Shown: piece by piece, positions 60,899 through 64,000 of the stretch
Position numbering within the stretch: the first letter of the stretch is position 1
How the letters are laid out: the number at the start of each line of letters is the position of its first letter
Origin: Rapana venosa
Taxonomy: Eukaryota > Mollusca > Gastropoda > Neogastropoda > Muricidae
Assembly (NCBI GenBank): GCA_028751875.1
Contig: CM054144.1
Coordinates: forward strand, 22,992,749 to 23,056,748
Reading direction: 5' to 3'
DNA: 64,000 nucleotides
Made by a program: the position numbers and the translations under genes
The notes under the pieces: generated by a model
The model's input: only the letters and a program-made list of their open reading frames with translations
Databases searched by the model: none
Told to the model about the DNA's origin: nothing

Positions 60899-61084
60899 GT
60901 GAGTGTGTGTGTGTGAGTGCGTGCGCGTATGTGTGCGTATGAGTGCGTGTGTGTGCGCGCGCTAGCGTGCGTGCGTGCGTGTGCGTGTGTGTGTGCGCGC
61001 ACGTGTGTGTATGTGTGTGCGTGTATATGTGTGTATGTGTGCATGTGTGTGTGTATTTGTCTATGTGTATTTGTCTATGTGTAC
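60899..61084 (+). repeat. (GT)n with GCGT/GCGC islands
   Basis: Alternating purine-pyrimidine for about 180 nt, with GCGCGCGCTAGCGTGCGTGC at 60954-60973. Confidence 0.95.
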
Positions 61085-61675
61085 ATGCTTTACTCTCCAC
61101 ACGTACAATGAATAACGCTGATGCAAGTCATGTCTAAAAATGCGCATTAAACATGTGATGAATGGCATTTCTGTACGTGTAAACGGGGGAAAATATCACA
61201 AAGTCATTTTCTGGAGAACTGATCTGTTTCTGCCCATCACTGATACTGTTTAATGGAAAACAAAAAAAATGACTCTGTTTCAGGTCAGCATAGAAGACAG
61301 AGAGAAAACAGCGTTGGAGCGATGCTGTTTGATGGTGATGGATTGTACGATCTTGCTGTCCCAATCCTCCTGTCTCTGCGTCTCCCGCTTTGTTCTGTCT
61401 GTTGGCAACTTTGTCTCTGTCTTTTTATTTTATCTTTTTCTCTGTTTGTCTTTTTGGTATCGATCAGTGTTTGTCCTTTTTTTCTCTTTCTCTAACTTAT
61501 TATGTCTCAGTGGGTTTTTTTTTGTTTTTTGGGGGGTTTTGTTGTTGTTTTTTGGGGGGGTTGGTGGTCTTTGTTGTACATTTCTTGAAATAGCGGGGAG
61601 ACGGTTATATTTAATAACTACCATAGAGACGTTTTTTAGTTCAATATTGAATTGTTTTTCGGTTTTTTGTCAACC
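61085..61675. other. Single-copy spacer
   Basis: Mixed, then T/G-rich with poly-G and poly-T runs (61510-61565). No gene. Confidence 0.4.
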
Positions 61676-61750
61676 AAACACACACACACACACACACACA
61701 CTACAAACACACACACTGACACACACACAGACACACAGAGACACACACAC

Positions 61751-61823
<73 letters not shown>

Positions 61824-61835
61824 ATATATATATAA
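61676..61835 (+). repeat. (CA)n(TA)n compound array
   Basis: CA with AGACA breaks to 61750, then TA to 61835. Confidence 0.95.
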
Positions 61836-61932
61836 CTGAGACAAAAGAGTGAGGAAAAACAGGTGCAGGTAACCATTTAAACCTCATTCTGATCACAAAC
61901 TAATTTGGGTCCTAGATAGGAGGAAAAAAAAA

Positions 61933-61937
61933 TCACA

Positions 61938-61997
<60 letters not shown>

Positions 61998-62001
61998 ATT
62001 T

Positions 62002-62057
<56 letters not shown>

Positions 62058-62098
62058 TGTGTGTGTGTGTGTGTGTGTGTGTCTCTGTGTGTGTGTGT
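61933..62098 (+). repeat. (CA)n(TA)n(GT)n array
   Basis: CA to 61995, TA at 62004-62052, GT at 62058-62098. The CA and GT arms are reverse complements around a TA centre, so the whole stretch is a near-palindrome. Confidence 0.95.
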
Positions 62099-62226
62099 AC
62101 GCACACATCCAGTCAAACACACACATACACACAAACACACACATATATATATCCTACACACCAGATGAGTATACTTTCTCAAAGTTCTTATATATATATA
62201 TATATAAACATGCACACATGATTTTT

Positions 62227-62274
62227 GTTTATCACTTTGGTTCTGCTCATGTTTATCACTTTGGTTCTGCTCAC
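62227..62274 (+). repeat. 24-bp tandem duplication
   Basis: TTTATCACTTTGGTTCTGCT occurs twice back to back; the two copies differ only at the last base. Confidence 0.95.
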
Positions 62275-62289
62275 AACGTCTTCACACAA

Positions 62290-62585
62290 GATTAAACTAA
62301 GCATGTTTATGTGACTGCCAGGCTTAATGCTTTCAGGGTTACCCTGTACGATCTGGTTATTGCGTGCTTCGTTGCTGGCACAAGACCGCAGTCTACTGGG
62401 TTCCTGAACCCCAGACACCTCTGACGATTGCTGCTGATGTGCGTGTTGACAGGTGGAGATTATCTCCTCCCCTGTCAGTCAGGTCTGGAAGGATCCCAGC
62501 ACACAGAGTTAATCCTATCATGTGTATGGTGCTGCCTGTCTGTTTCAGAGGGTATGCTCTTCTTCAAAGACATATTTCAGCACCA
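62290..62585 (+). repeat. Diverged F4 unit
   Basis: AAGCATGTTTATGTGACTGC, GATTGCTGCTGATGTGCG, GTTGACAGGTGGAGAT and TCAGTCAGGTCTGGAAGG keep the order of the F4 anchor (CTTCATGTGATTGGTAGGCT, GATTGCTGCTGACGTGCC, GTTGACAAGGGAGATG, CCAAGATCTGCAAGGAG). It is about 6 kb from the main F4 array and much older. Confidence 0.65.
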
Positions 62586-62587
62586 TC

Positions 62588-62592
62588 TCTCC

Positions 62593-62661
<69 letters not shown>

Positions 62662-62715
62662 GTCTCTCTCTCTATCTGTCTGTATATCTCTCTCTCTGTA
62701 TATGTCTGTATCGCA

Positions 62716-62746
<31 letters not shown>

Positions 62747-62850
62747 AGGAACATATGCACACATATATACATAGAGAGAGAGAGAGAAAGGGAGGGAGAG
62801 AGAGATGGGGGGAGAGATGGAGAGAGAGCGAGAACGAGAGAGAGAGCACT
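62588..62850 (+). repeat. (CT)n array followed by (GA)n array
   Basis: CT with TTCT and GTCT breaks at 62588-62750, then GA-rich sequence at 62772-62845. The two arms are complementary in sense. Confidence 0.95.
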
Positions 62851-63083
62851 GAAAACTGAACACTGAAAAACAAGATTGTACCTCGCCCTTATGCAAAACA
62901 TATTTGGGGTAGGAGAAAGGTAGACATCATAGCAGACAAGCGGTTTTGTCCATTTCGCATTTCCAATTCTGCAAGCATGCACAATCCCACTCAATGTCTT
63001 CTAGCGATCATCATGCCAATCATCATCTTCGGCATTTATGGTGATATACTTGCTTCAGCTGTACTATAGGTAATGAAGATGCT

Positions 63084-63130
63084 GAGAGAGAGGGAGACAG
63101 ACAGACACACAGACAGACAGAGAGACAAAC

Positions 63131-63219
<89 letters not shown>
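63084..63219 (+). repeat. (GA)n(GACA)n microsatellite
   Basis: GACA units, then GA with AAG and GGAG breaks. Confidence 0.95.
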
Positions 63220-64000
63220 CCTAATCGATTTACAGAATAGATAAACTGGCAACTGTGAAAGCTTGAGTAAACGATATGTCGCCGACTGAAAAACGCCAAA
63301 ACGAAACCAAACACTATGAAGTCGATAAACACAGGGAAGGATGTGACATGGACTCTGATTTACAGCCTTAAATCAGGCAGAACCATGACATTTGATAGAA
63401 GTTCCTTTCTTTACAACAGAACAAAACTGATACAGTCTAATTCAGCTGGTAGTGAGTGTCGCAACATGTTGATGTACGTGATCTGATAAGAGACAAAGAG
63501 TATGGAAACAACTGTAAGTGGAAATAATGTTCTTGGGGTTTTTAAGCGTTATTTGTCAGTGTACAGATACATTTTTTTTACAGGTGAAGAAAATGTATCA
63601 CCCTTGATGTTTCCTTCTAGTTTATTGTCTTTGTGAGTGATGTAGCTACTTTATAATATGACGCCCCCTCACAAAAACAGTATAATAACAAAAAGATAAT
63701 AGTAGAAGTGATGATACTGACAATGATAGTGACACTTGCACATATAACTAAGGACTTTGATATTAGAATATATTTATTTAAGGGATTTTATAAAGTACAC
63801 TATCAACTTACTACAGGAGAAGGACATGGTCTAAAATTGGAACATGGAAAATTTCTAGGCTGATGAAGTTAATCATTTGCAAGGAGACAATTTGATAATG
63901 GGGGTTAAGAAATATGAAAACATGTCCACCTTCTAGTGAAAAAACTAAACATTAACTCCCCACACACGCGCCTCTCAAATCCTGTGTGGGACAAAGCAAG
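63220..64000. other. Single-copy DNA to window end
   Basis: AT-rich mixed sequence. No gene, tRNA or dispersed repeat recognised. Confidence 0.4.

Overview
The window is nuclear DNA of an animal and is very gene-poor. It has no bacterial-style gene packing, no rRNA, no canonical tRNA gene and no host exon I could recognise. It holds several families of tRNA-derived SINEs, decayed non-LTR retrotransposons (LINEs), very long dinucleotide, trinucleotide and tetranucleotide arrays, and two assembly gaps of exactly 500 N. The SINE types and the density of (GT)n/(GA)n arrays suggest a lophotrochozoan, most plausibly a gastropod mollusc. That assignment is an inference from remembered repeat style and is not proven here.

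Most of the window is built from four families of direct repeats, each made of a non-simple anchor joined to microsatellite arrays. Family F1 (about 2.0 kb units) occupies 1.0-4.3 kb, 11.75-16.06 kb and 45.86-48.0 kb, with older relics near 52.7, 58.2 and 60.6 kb. Family F2 (about 1.3 kb) occupies 17.1-20.4 kb and 28.1-31.0 kb. Family F3 (about 1.0-1.4 kb) lies at 22.9-26.1 kb. Family F4 (about 1.0 kb) lies at 53.4-56.5 kb with a diverged copy at 62.3 kb. All units I could identify point the same way, which fits tandem or segmental duplication better than transposition. The block at 1-4.3 kb recurs at 10.7-15.0 kb with a constant offset near 10.7 kb, carrying the same two SINEs with it.

The clear coding remnants are two broken LINEs on the minus strand. 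An RTE-like element (about 39.11-42.36 kb) keeps a 682-codon reverse transcriptase reading frame, but its endonuclease half carries two frameshifts and a lysine in place of a catalytic glutamate. A second, jockey/CR1-like endonuclease fragment (45.0-45.68 kb) is cut by the second gap. SINEs lie in both orientations. The main one (SINE1) has a tRNA-like head with A and B boxes, a central domain, and a 3' end with a conserved 6-bp stem-loop that also ends three other fragments with simple-repeat tails, as expected if a LINE machinery recognises it.

The stretch 26.8-31.1 kb and the flank of the first gap (16.1-16.5 kb) are full of short homopolymer runs. Where they can be compared with a paralogue, many bases have become a copy of their neighbour. 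I treat these stretches as low-quality sequence. Regions at 4.3-6.1, 35.25-37.74, 50.4-51.4, 56.7-58.0, 58.6-59.8 and 63.2-64.0 kb look like ordinary single-copy intergenic or intronic DNA.
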